NCBI GenBank assembly: GCA_910578785.1
Contig: CAJTSJ010000026.1
Span: forward strand, 1-33,911
Origin: an uncultured Muribaculum sp.
GTDB lineage: Bacteria > Bacteroidota > Bacteroidia > Bacteroidales > Muribaculaceae
Direction of reading: 5' to 3'
DNA: 33,911 nucleotides
Every line of letters begins with the position of its first letter. Within the stretch, counting starts at the first letter, position 1. The notes under the pieces are model-generated. The model ran no database searches. It had not been told where the DNA came from and saw only the letters and a program-made list of their open reading frames with translations. This document shows positions 8,302 through 15,934 of this stretch, one piece after another. A program made the translations under genes and the position numbers.

Positions 8302-8895
8302 ATGGATGTCGCAATAATAAAGTATAATGCGGGCAATAACTTTTCCGTGCAGGGCGCACTGCGCCGTTTGGGCATAGAAGCGTCCGTGACCGATGACCCG
8401 GAGCTGATTCGTAAAGCCGACAAGGTGATATTTCCGGGCGTGGGCGAGGCCCGTACGGCAATGGAGTATCTGACAGCGTGTGGTCTTGACCGGGTCATAA
8501 GGAGCCTGGTACAGCCTGTGCTGGGCATCTGCATCGGCCAGCAGTTGATGTGCCGTCATTCGGAAGAGGGCGATGTCGACTGCCTTGGCATTTTTGACGC
8601 CGAGGTCAAGCGTTTCCGTCCGACGGACGCGGAATTCAAAGTGCCTCATACGGGGTGGAACACCATCTCGGTGGTCAATGACGGCGGGGTAGTGCCGTCG
8701 CGGTTCGACGGTAGCTATGTGTATTACGTCCACAGCTACTACGTGCCGGTCAATTCATGCACGGACGTGCTTACGGACTACATAGTTCCTTTCAGCGGAG
8801 CCATGCATAAGGGAAATTTCTATTCCACGCAGTTCCACCCTGAAAAAAGCGGTGGCGTGGGTTCGGACATATTGAAGCATTTTCTTGATATATGA
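8302..8895 (+). CDS. hisH: Imidazole glycerol phosphate synthase, glutamine amidotransferase subunit HisH
   Basis: A 197-aa class I glutaminase that releases ammonia for HisF in the fifth step of histidine synthesis. The catalytic Cys77 lies in LGICIGQQ, and His179 and Glu181 in the QFHPEKSG motif complete the triad. It opens the hisH-hisA-hisF-hisIE block, and its stop overlaps the hisA start by 4 bp (ATGA), suggesting translational coupling. HisG, HisD, HisC and HisB are not in the window, so the pathway is split between loci. Confidence 0.96.
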   Translation: MDVAIIKYNAGNNFSVQGALRRLGIEASVTDDPELIRKADKVIFPGVGEARTAMEYLTACGLDRVIRSLVQPVLGICIGQQLMCRHSEEGDVDCLGIFDAEVKRFRPTDAEFKVPHTGWNTISVVNDGGVVPSRFDGSYVYYVHSYYVPVNSCTDVLTDYIVPFSGAMHKGNFYSTQFHPEKSGGVGSDILKHFLDI

Positions 8896-9626
8896 TACAG
8901 ATTATACCTGCCATCGACATAATAGGCGGAAAGTGTGTGCGCCTGACCAAAGGCGCTTATGACACATCGAAAGTCTATGCCGACAATCCGCTCGACATGG
9001 CCAAGCGTTTCGAGGACTGCGGTTGCACGAGACTGCATCTCGTTGACCTCGATGGTGCCAAGTCGCATCATATCGTCAACTACCGAGTGCTTGAATCGAT
9101 AGCTTCGTCTACGTCGCTCGTGGTGGACTTCGGAGGTGGCATAAAGTCTGACGATGATGTGCGTATAGCTTTCGACAGCGGAGCCTCGATGGTGACAGGA
9201 GGCAGTATCGCCGTCCGTAATCCCGAACTGTTCGGGCACTGGATCAGAGCCTACGGGAGCGACCGTATAATACTCGGCGCCGATGCCCGCGACGGTAAGG
9301 TGTCGACCGACGGATGGCTTTCCGATTCCGGCATACCGGTGGTACCGTTCATAAAGTCATACGGCGAAAAGGGCATACGCCAGGTCATATCGACCGACAT
9401 ATCGATGGACGGCACTCTTGCCGGGCCGTCGTTGGAGCTTTACCGGTCGATACTTGCCGAGGTGCCCGACGTCTGTCTGATAGCCAGTGGTGGAGTAGGG
9501 TCTATGGGCGACATAGATGCTCTTGCCGGCATTGGCGTTCCTGCCGTCATAGTAGGGAAGGCCATTTATGAAGGCCGGATAAGTTTTGATGAAATCTCAC
9601 GACATAATTCCGACAGACCATGTTAG
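8892..9626 (+). CDS. hisA: ProFAR isomerase HisA
   Basis: A 244-aa TIM barrel converting ProFAR to PRFAR, the substrate of HisH/HisF. The N-terminal IIPAIDIIGGKCVRL strand carries the catalytic Asp, and the second catalytic Asp is in TDISMDGTLAGP in the C-terminal half. Phosphate-binding loops are GGGIKS and ASGGVGS. It overlaps hisH by 4 bp and hisF by 7 bp, a tight operon arrangement. Confidence 0.96.
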   Translation: MIQIIPAIDIIGGKCVRLTKGAYDTSKVYADNPLDMAKRFEDCGCTRLHLVDLDGAKSHHIVNYRVLESIASSTSLVVDFGGGIKSDDDVRIAFDSGASMVTGGSIAVRNPELFGHWIRAYGSDRIILGADARDGKVSTDGWLSDSGIPVVPFIKSYGEKGIRQVISTDISMDGTLAGPSLELYRSILAEVPDVCLIASGGVGSMGDIDALAGIGVPAVIVGKAIYEGRISFDEISRHNSDRPC

Positions 9627-10375
9627 CAAAACGAATCATTCCGTGCCTTGATGTAAAAGACGGAAAGACTGTCAAAGGGGTCAACTTTGTCAATTTCCGC
9701 GATGCTGGCGACCCCGTGTCATTAGGGCGGCAATACAGTGAAGCCGGAGCCGACGAGTTGGTCTATCTCGACATAACCGCTTCGCATGAAGGCAGGCGCA
9801 CATTCATCGACCTTGTCAGCCGTGTGGCCTCCAATGTGAGTATACCTTTTACGGTGGGCGGTGGCATCAACAGCGTGGCCGACGTGGAGACTCTGCTTAA
9901 TGCCGGAGCCGACAAGGTTTCGATTAATTCATCGGCCATAAGGCGGCCGGATCTTATCGGTGACATCAGCCGTCGCTTCGGGGCGCAGGTATGTGTGGTG
10001 GCCATAGACGCACGGTTTGACGGACGCGAATGGATATGCTATCTTAACGGCGGACGTATCGCCACCGACCGCAGGCTTATGGAGTGGGCATACGAAGCCC
10101 AGGAACGCGGTGCGGGTGAGATTCTGTTTACCAGCATGGACCACGACGGAGTCAAGACCGGATTTGCCTGCGAGGCGTTGGCTGAACTCGGCGGACGCCT
10201 TTCGATTCCGATTATCGCTTCGGGCGGGGCAGGAGCCAAGGAGCATTTCCTCGACGTGTTCACCCGTGGCAGGGCCGACGCCGCGCTCGCGGCCAGTATA
10301 TTCCACTTCAACGAGATTCCTATTCCGGAACTGAAAAGATATTTATCAGATAATAACGTACCAGTAAGATTATAA
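9620..10375 (+). CDS. hisF: Imidazole glycerol phosphate synthase, cyclase subunit HisF
   Basis: A 251-aa TIM barrel that forms IGP and AICAR from PRFAR with ammonia channelled from HisH. The catalytic Asp pair is visible in RIIPCLDVKDGKTVKG (Asp11) and in SMDHDGVKTGF. Phosphate loops are VGGGI and ASGGAGA. It overlaps hisA by 7 bp and is followed by hisIE after 1 bp. The AICAR by-product links the step to purine synthesis. Confidence 0.96.
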   Translation: MLAKRIIPCLDVKDGKTVKGVNFVNFRDAGDPVSLGRQYSEAGADELVYLDITASHEGRRTFIDLVSRVASNVSIPFTVGGGINSVADVETLLNAGADKVSINSSAIRRPDLIGDISRRFGAQVCVVAIDARFDGREWICYLNGGRIATDRRLMEWAYEAQERGAGEILFTSMDHDGVKTGFACEALAELGGRLSIPIIASGGAGAKEHFLDVFTRGRADAALAASIFHFNEIPIPELKRYLSDNNVPVRL

Positions 10376-10376
10376 A

Positions 10377-10973
10377 ATGGCTAATTTAGATTATAGCAAA
10401 TTGAATGGATTGATACCGGCTATCATCCAGGACGACAAGACGAAAAATGTGCTGATGCTCGGATTTATGAACGAGGAGGCATACAACAAGACCCTCGAGA
10501 CGGGCAAAGTCACATTCTTCAGCCGTACGAAGAACCGTCTTTGGACCAAGGGCGAAGAGAGCGGACACTTCCTCAACGTCGTGTCCATAGAGGAGGATTG
10601 CGACCACGACACACTTCTTGTAAAGGTCAATCCCGTAGGTCCGACGTGCCATAAGGGTACCGACACATGTTTCGGCACAAAAAATGAATATGGCGTTGAG
10701 TTTTTCCGCTATCTTCAGGATTTCATAGCCCGCCGTCATGAAGAGATGCCGGAAGGCTCCTACACGACATCGCTGTTTAATTCGGGCGTGAACCGCATGG
10801 CCCAGAAAGTCGGGGAAGAGGCCGTAGAGACAGTCATAGAGGCTACCAACGGAACCGACGACCGTCTGATCTATGAGGCATCTGACCTCATCTACCACCT
10901 GATTGTATTGCTGACTTCCAAGGGCCACCGCATTGAGGATTTGGCCGTGGAGCTTCAGAAACGCCATAAATAA
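10377..10973 (+). CDS. hisIE: Bifunctional phosphoribosyl-AMP cyclohydrolase / phosphoribosyl-ATP pyrophosphatase HisIE
   Basis: A 198-aa fusion carrying out steps two and three of histidine synthesis. The HisI part (about 1-105) has the metal-site region with DCDHDTLL and the PTCHKGTDTCF cysteines. The HisE part (about 110-198) is a helical MazG-like pyrophosphatase with NRMAQKVGEEAVETVIEA. Length is normal for the fused form. It lies 1 bp after hisF and 14 bp before the FtsE-like gene. Confidence 0.96.
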   Translation: MANLDYSKLNGLIPAIIQDDKTKNVLMLGFMNEEAYNKTLETGKVTFFSRTKNRLWTKGEESGHFLNVVSIEEDCDHDTLLVKVNPVGPTCHKGTDTCFGTKNEYGVEFFRYLQDFIARRHEEMPEGSYTTSLFNSGVNRMAQKVGEEAVETVIEATNGTDDRLIYEASDLIYHLIVLLTSKGHRIEDLAVELQKRHK

Positions 10974-10987
10974 AATACCTGTAGCTT

Positions 10988-11752
10988 ATGAGCCTCGTCA
11001 ATTATTCGAATGTGGAACTGCTCCGCAAAGAGCATGTGGTGCTTAAAAATGTGAATCTTACCATCAACGATGGCGAGTTCACATATATTATAGGTAAAGT
11101 GGGAAGCGGCAAGAGTACGCTTCTTAAGTCTATGTATGCGGAAATTCCTATCGAAAGCGGCGAAGCCCAGGTGCTTGACTATGACCTTACGTCCATCAGG
11201 AGGAAGCAGATTCCGTTTCTGCGCAGGTCGATAGGCATTGTGTTTCAGGATTTTCAGCTTCTGACCGACCGTTCTGTCTATGACAATCTTGCCTTTGTGC
11301 TTAAAGCTACCGGATGGAAGGGCAACGATGAGATTGACTCGCGCATCGAAGAGGTGCTTAAGGAGGTCGGGATGCTGACCAAGTCGTATAAGATGCCCCA
11401 TGAGCTGTCGGGTGGCGAGCAACAGCGCATTGTCATAGCCCGCGCATTGCTCAACAAGCCGAAACTGATACTTGCCGACGAGCCTACCGGCAATCTTGAT
11501 CCGGCCACGGGCGAACAGATTGTGCGCTATCTGCATGAGATAGCTTCGCAGGGCGACACCGCTGTGGTGATGGCTACCCACAATCTCGGTCTGGTCGACC
11601 AGTTTCCCGGACGGTTGTTGAGATGCGAGAACAAGCGTATCATAGCCGACAATGACGGCGCGGAAGCTGTAGTCCGTGAGGAGATTGATACAGAGATACT
11701 GGAACTGGACGATACTGACGTTGAAAGCGTTAACCCTGAAACTGAAGAATAG
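10988..11752 (+). CDS. ftsE: FtsE-like ABC transporter ATP-binding protein
   Basis: A 254-aa ABC ATPase. Walker A GKVGSGKST is at 36-44, a Q-loop in VFQDFQLL, the signature LSGGEQQR near 140, and Walker B LILADEPTGNLDP just after. It most resembles FtsE, which partners FtsX to activate cell-wall hydrolases at the septum, but no FtsX-like gene is in the window. The C-terminal 30 or so residues are an acidic extension beyond the usual FtsE end. It sits 14 bp after hisIE and 2 bp before the next gene, so it is co-transcribed with his genes. LolD-type ATPases are the main alternative. Confidence 0.85.
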   Translation: MSLVNYSNVELLRKEHVVLKNVNLTINDGEFTYIIGKVGSGKSTLLKSMYAEIPIESGEAQVLDYDLTSIRRKQIPFLRRSIGIVFQDFQLLTDRSVYDNLAFVLKATGWKGNDEIDSRIEEVLKEVGMLTKSYKMPHELSGGEQQRIVIARALLNKPKLILADEPTGNLDPATGEQIVRYLHEIASQGDTAVVMATHNLGLVDQFPGRLLRCENKRIIADNDGAEAVVREEIDTEILELDDTDVESVNPETEE

Positions 11753-11754
11753 AT

Positions 11755-13608
11755 ATGGAAATTAAGATTATAAAGCCGGCCTTGACCACGGCGCTTGTCT
11801 ATGCGTCGACCGCGTTGGCCGGAAATGTTGTAGACCGGCCTTTTATCGGCGATTCCAATACCGCGTCTATTGACATAGACCGTGTGGAGCTGACCGACAC
11901 CGCCACTATACTTACCGTGCATGCTTACTATCAGCCCCATTACTGGATCCGTTTAGTGCCGGAGACCACATTGCAGTCCGGAGGCAAGTCATTCAGGCTG
12001 ATTGACAGCAAGGGTATGGTGCCGGGCAAGGAACTGTGGATGCCCGAATCCGGCGATTCGGTCTTTACCATGGTTTTCGAACCTCTTCCCTCTTCGGCCG
12101 AAAGCTTTGACTTTATCGAGGGCGAGGGCGACGGAAGTTTCCGGTTGTGGGATGTCGACCTGACCGGTAAGGTAAAGTCGTTTACTGAATATCCCGCCGG
12201 ACTTCCTGCGTCACTGCAACGAAAACCGGTCGACGGCCCTATGCCGGAGTTTTTATATGAAGTGGGTAAGACCACTGTCAATGTGCATTATCTGCCTGTG
12301 AGACCCGACAGGAAGTTGGACAATCACGGTGAGGTGACCAATCTGTTCGGAGATTACGAGGAAGTCACAGGAAAGGCCGATGAAGCTACCGGCACGGTGA
12401 CATATTCATTCACCCAGTATGGTCCCGGTATGTTCGAAACAAGGTCGATGATGCTGAATGTCGCTCCCGGCGAGACGCTGGATGTGTATGTCGATGCGCG
12501 TACCAGGGCCAAATATCTTATCGACAATCGCGACGGACAGTTGGACGGCGGTTACGAACGTGCCTACAGCACCGGTCGTTACGGCAATCTGGATATGGCC
12601 GTATCCGAATATAATGATGGCATTCTTATTCCGAGCGAACGAACTGACATCTGGGACTATAGAATGTCAGGCGATGAATATGTCGACGCACTGGCTGGCG
12701 CCTATCGCGAGACGATGGACAAGATAGACAGGCTTGACGCTCCACGGATGCTGAAGGAGTATATGCGCAACGCGGTCAAGAACTCGACACTGTTTTGCGG
12801 AAATTCAAAGGCTATTCTTAGCAGAGTATATTCCGTACGTCACAATAACACCCGCGACATTCCCCGGGATTCTATCAAGGGCGATTTATCTCCGGCCAAT
12901 CTTGCCCGGATAGCATCGCTGTTTGACCTATGCGATAAAGGGCTGTTGTTTGCCCCCGATATCAGCGATTTGCTCTACGGTTGGCGCATTGACTGGACGC
13001 AATATGGAGCCAAGTGCAATCCTGTCGGCGACATCCTGACCGCCATGCCTTATTGGAGCAAGGCCAAGAACGCTTCTCTGACACCTGGCGACGAGGAGGT
13101 ATTGGCCCGGCTTGACAATCCGTTCTTTGCGAAGGCGGTGAAGGCCAAGCAGAACGAGACCAAGGCCATATACGACAGCTTTAACGGGGATGTCAATGTA
13201 GTGCCTACACCCGACGTACCGCTCAGCCGACTTTTCGAGGCTATAATAGCTCCGTACAAGGGTAAGGTGGTCGTTGTCGATTTCTGGGACACATGGTGCG
13301 GTCCGTGCCGTAATGCCATCCGTCACCATGAACCGCTGAAGGACACCGTCTACAAGGACAAGGATGTGGAGTGGGTCTACATTGCCGACGAATCGTCGCC
13401 TATGCCACAGTATATGCAGATGATCAAGGGAATGAAAGGCCATCATTATTATTTGAACGAAGATCAGATAAGCTATCTGCGCAATCAGCTCCGAATCGAC
13501 GGAATACCGTTCTATGTGCTTGTAAATAAGGATGGCACATATCGCGCACGTCCCGATTTCCGTGACCCCGAACGATACAAGTCTGTAGTGCTTGACGCGC
13601 TTAAGTAG
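11755..13608 (+). CDS. Exported thioredoxin-fold (TlpA-like) protein with long N-terminal domain
   Basis: A 617-aa protein with a probable signal peptide ending near residue 22 (STALAG). The first 450 residues are beta-rich at the start and helical later, with no recognised catalytic motif. The C-terminal 130 residues are a TlpA/ResA-like thioredoxin fold with a WCGPC active site (Trp514, Cys515, Cys518) and a cis-Pro region GIPFYVLV. Such proteins are common in Bacteroidetes and act as periplasmic disulfide reductases or carriers; the target is unknown. It is the last gene of the his-ftsE transcription unit and is followed by a terminator at 13636-13674. Confidence 0.85.
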   Translation: MEIKIIKPALTTALVYASTALAGNVVDRPFIGDSNTASIDIDRVELTDTATILTVHAYYQPHYWIRLVPETTLQSGGKSFRLIDSKGMVPGKELWMPESGDSVFTMVFEPLPSSAESFDFIEGEGDGSFRLWDVDLTGKVKSFTEYPAGLPASLQRKPVDGPMPEFLYEVGKTTVNVHYLPVRPDRKLDNHGEVTNLFGDYEEVTGKADEATGTVTYSFTQYGPGMFETRSMMLNVAPGETLDVYVDARTRAKYLIDNRDGQLDGGYERAYSTGRYGNLDMAVSEYNDGILIPSERTDIWDYRMSGDEYVDALAGAYRETMDKIDRLDAPRMLKEYMRNAVKNSTLFCGNSKAILSRVYSVRHNNTRDIPRDSIKGDLSPANLARIASLFDLCDKGLLFAPDISDLLYGWRIDWTQYGAKCNPVGDILTAMPYWSKAKNASLTPGDEEVLARLDNPFFAKAVKAKQNETKAIYDSFNGDVNVVPTPDVPLSRLFEAIIAPYKGKVVVVDFWDTWCGPCRNAIRHHEPLKDTVYKDKDVEWVYIADESSPMPQYMQMIKGMKGHHYYLNEDQISYLRNQLRIDGIPFYVLVNKDGTYRARPDFRDPERYKSVVLDALK

Positions 13609-13635
13609 TCTTGGCTCGATACGTGACAATACATT

Positions 13636-13674
13636 ATGTCCATGGTTCCTGCGGGAGTTCATGGACATTTTTTT
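13636..13674 (+). terminator. Rho-independent terminator ending the his-ftsE-TlpA unit
   Basis: A perfect 9-bp stem, ATGTCCATG (13636-13644) with CATGGACAT (13660-13668), followed by a run of T to 13674. Confidence 0.85.
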
Positions 13675-13738
13675 GCTCTATTTGAAACTATGTTGACATG
13701 CATATCGTCTAATGTCTGTGTAAACAAGAAATGAAGTA

Positions 13739-14311
13739 ATGTATATCGACTTATTCATAAACGATGCCCGGTCGTTGGACTCGCTCCTGCTTTGCATGGT
13801 TGATGCCGGACGGATTCCTGACGGTGCCGGACAGACAGGCCACGGAGCTTTTCTGCGGTTGATAGAGTCTGAACGTAAGACCATCGACAAAGTGTGTTTT
13901 TTCTATGCGTCGTCGCAGTCGGAGTTTGACGAGATGCGCCAGGACGCGCTTATCAATCTGTGGCGAGGGCTTCCCGGATTCAGAGGCGAATGCCGTCAGT
14001 CGACGTGGGTCTATCGGATATGCCTGAACACCTGCGTGGCTTCCTGCCGGATTAAAGACAGGAGCCGTGGCATGTTGCCGTTGGACATGGCCCGCGATGT
14101 GGCCTCCGGTGATGCCGAAAACGAGCATGTCGAGCAACTTTACAACATGATAGACACCCTGGCACCTACCGAAAAAGCCCTTATACTGATGTGGCTTGAC
14201 GGCTATACTTACGATGAAATTGCCCAAACCGCCGGATGTGGGCGGAACACGGTGGCTACGAAGCTCAGGCGCATCAAGGAATCTTTGATTAACAAATCTC
14301 AAAAATTATAA
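13739..14311 (+). CDS. ECF-type RNA polymerase sigma factor
   Basis: A 190-aa sigma-70-family protein with region 2 (about 58-105, including QDALINLWRGLPGFRG and STWVYRICLN) and region 4 helix-turn-helix (about 135-185, YDEIAQTAGCGRNTVATKLRRI). Regions 1.1 and 3 are absent, as in ECF factors. The N-terminus is about 20 residues longer than usual, so an internal start is possible. A four-helix membrane protein begins 5 bp downstream and is the natural candidate for a regulatory partner. It is not a FecR-type anti-sigma. No promoter consensus is clear upstream. Confidence 0.9.
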   Translation: MYIDLFINDARSLDSLLLCMVDAGRIPDGAGQTGHGAFLRLIESERKTIDKVCFFYASSQSEFDEMRQDALINLWRGLPGFRGECRQSTWVYRICLNTCVASCRIKDRSRGMLPLDMARDVASGDAENEHVEQLYNMIDTLAPTEKALILMWLDGYTYDEIAQTAGCGRNTVATKLRRIKESLINKSQKL

Positions 14312-14316
14312 TTATT

Positions 14317-14868
14317 ATGACTGTAGAAGAATTGGAAAAGGCATGGCTGAACCTGTCAGACAGAATTGACCGTATCGAGAAGAATGAGATAGACCGTGAA
14401 CGATTGTTCGGAATGAAGCGCAAGACGGCATTGGACAGTCTTGCCTCGCGCTACCGCAGATTCTCGACGGTTGCGTTCGTCATGATATTACCTGGCATGA
14501 TGTCGCTGTTGAATCCCTTGTCCCGCTCCGACATTAAGTGGTGGGTGGCAGGATATTATATCTTATATATGGTCGTGGCCGGATGTATGGACGGCTGGCT
14601 CTACAAGGGGGTGTCGGCTATAGATGTCACTTCGATGCCCGTGCTTGAGGTCGGCAGGCTCTGCCGGTTCTATCGCAGACGCCACCATCAGTTCATGCTT
14701 CTGCTCATACCATTAGCATGCATTTTTATCGGACTGATATGCTATGCTTTCCGTTTTGACCCTTATTTTATAGCCGGAGCCGTGGCCGGTTGTGTCGCGG
14801 GAATAATAATCGGGACAGTACAGTATCTTAAGTTTGTGTCTGACTACAAGACTGTTACGTCTGACTGA
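14317..14868 (+). CDS. Four-helix membrane protein, candidate partner of the ECF sigma factor
   Basis: A 183-aa protein with a charged cytoplasmic-type N-terminus (residues 1-50, coiled-coil-like LSDRIDRIEKNEIDRERLF) and four predicted membrane helices at about 51-67, 75-93, 126-145 and 150-169. I do not recognise a named family. It starts 5 bp after the sigma gene, so the two are co-expressed; in Bacteroidales such membrane proteins next to ECF genes are plausible anti-sigma regulators, but no zinc-finger ASD or FecR motif is visible. The role is inferred from position only. Confidence 0.75.
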   Translation: MTVEELEKAWLNLSDRIDRIEKNEIDRERLFGMKRKTALDSLASRYRRFSTVAFVMILPGMMSLLNPLSRSDIKWWVAGYYILYMVVAGCMDGWLYKGVSAIDVTSMPVLEVGRLCRFYRRRHHQFMLLLIPLACIFIGLICYAFRFDPYFIAGAVAGCVAGIIIGTVQYLKFVSDYKTVTSD

Positions 14869-14901
14869 CAACCGGATTTCAGTTAATTGTTGACAATCGG
14901 A

Positions 14902-14932
14902 GTTGGCGATTGATGGAAAAGTGGTAACTTTG
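14902..14932 (+). promoter_or_regulatory. Promoter of the DUF4465 lipoprotein gene
   Basis: TAACTTTG at 14925-14932 matches the -7 consensus; GTTG at 14902-14905 is a near-consensus -33 box with a 19-nt spacer. The chosen ATG at 14969 lies 36 bp downstream. Confidence 0.6.
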
Positions 14933-14968
14933 TAGCCGAAAATTCAAACGTTAAAATTGTATTTGGAA

Positions 14969-15742
14969 ATGAATAAGAATCTATTTATTATCGGTTCGTT
15001 GCTTTTCGCCTCATCTATGCTGTTCTCTTGTTCAGACGACAACGACGGTCCGGACGAGCCGGGGAAAGACGACACTTCGACAACCATTGATTTCGAGAGC
15101 GCCACTCTTGGTTCGCTCGGCTATAACAATCAGTTGAAATATTCGGTCGACGGTGTATCGTTCAACAACAACTATACGGCCGAATACGACTCATGGGACG
15201 GTTTCGCATTCTCATGTCTCGGTTCCGACAAATACGTGTCGTTCAATCCCGACCAATATATGGTCTACAGCAGTACTGGCGAGATAAAGAAGGATGCCGG
15301 CCACGACTCCGACAAATTTGCCATAGGCTACGGTTCCGACTATTCAGGATGGCCCACCGTCACCTTCGACAAGCCGGTCAAGGTAAAGTCACTCTGGCTT
15401 AACAACACTGCCTATGTCTACAATACGATAAAGAACGGCGACCATTTTGCACGCAAGTTTGAAAAGGACGACTGGTTTCTCCTGACTATCGAAGGCTATG
15501 CCGGCGACAATGACGCGGAGCCTGTCTACACCAAAGAATTCTATCTGGCCGACTATCGTAGCGAGTTTCAGGCATATTGGTACATAGTGTCCGACTGGAC
15601 TCTCTGCGATGCGTTCGTCAATTCAGATTCAGCCGTCAGGAAACTCGTGTTCAAAATGACCTCGACCGACAACGGCGACTACGGCATGAACACCCCGTCA
15701 TACTTCGCCCTCGACGACCTAAAGTTCGAAGTCACCGAATAG
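14969..15742 (+). CDS. DUF4465-type surface lipoprotein
   Basis: The start at 14969 was chosen over the in-frame TTG at 14957 because it gives a normal signal peptide. The product is 257 aa. The lipobox is LFS-Cys with lipidated Cys21, followed by SDDND, an acidic stretch like the Bacteroidetes lipoprotein export signal, so display on the cell surface is likely. The rest is beta-rich and matches my recollection of DUF4465: WDGFAFSCL, a KFAIGYGS segment, LWLNNTAYVYNTIKNGD, EFYLADYR and a MNTPSYFALDD end. The molecular function is not known to me. It has its own promoter and is convergent with htpG. Confidence 0.8.
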   Translation: MNKNLFIIGSLLFASSMLFSCSDDNDGPDEPGKDDTSTTIDFESATLGSLGYNNQLKYSVDGVSFNNNYTAEYDSWDGFAFSCLGSDKYVSFNPDQYMVYSSTGEIKKDAGHDSDKFAIGYGSDYSGWPTVTFDKPVKVKSLWLNNTAYVYNTIKNGDHFARKFEKDDWFLLTIEGYAGDNDAEPVYTKEFYLADYRSEFQAYWYIVSDWTLCDAFVNSDSAVRKLVFKMTSTDNGDYGMNTPSYFALDDLKFEVTE

Positions 15743-15934
15743 CACACACACTTTTTGCCTGCTGTTTTGTTACAAGGGGTTACACAAATTTTGTAACGTT
15801 TTGGCGGGGAGACGAAATATTTCGCCGGGCAATGGGGGCGGTTATGCCTCATTGTCCGGCGATATTGTATAGTAGCGTGTCGTTCAAGCCACAGCCCTTT
15901 CCCGGAGCTGTGGCTTGTCAATAAACATGGTCGT
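15743..15934. other. Hairpin-rich convergent intergenic region (DUF4465 gene and htpG)
   Basis: Four inverted repeats are packed in 190 bp: GTTACAA/TTGTAAC (15769-15775, 15791-15797); the 12-bp palindrome CGAAATATTTCG (15813-15824); CGCCGGGCAATG with CATTGTCCGGCG (15823-15834, 15850-15861, one G-T wobble); and CAAGCCACAGC/GCTGTGGCTTG (15885-15895, 15906-15916). The last two probably stop transcription from both sides, though neither has a strong T-run. Confidence 0.5.

Noticed and set aside
14957..14968. TTG start for the DUF4465 lipoprotein
   Set aside because: The ATG at 14969 gives a normal short signal peptide and fits the promoter spacing.
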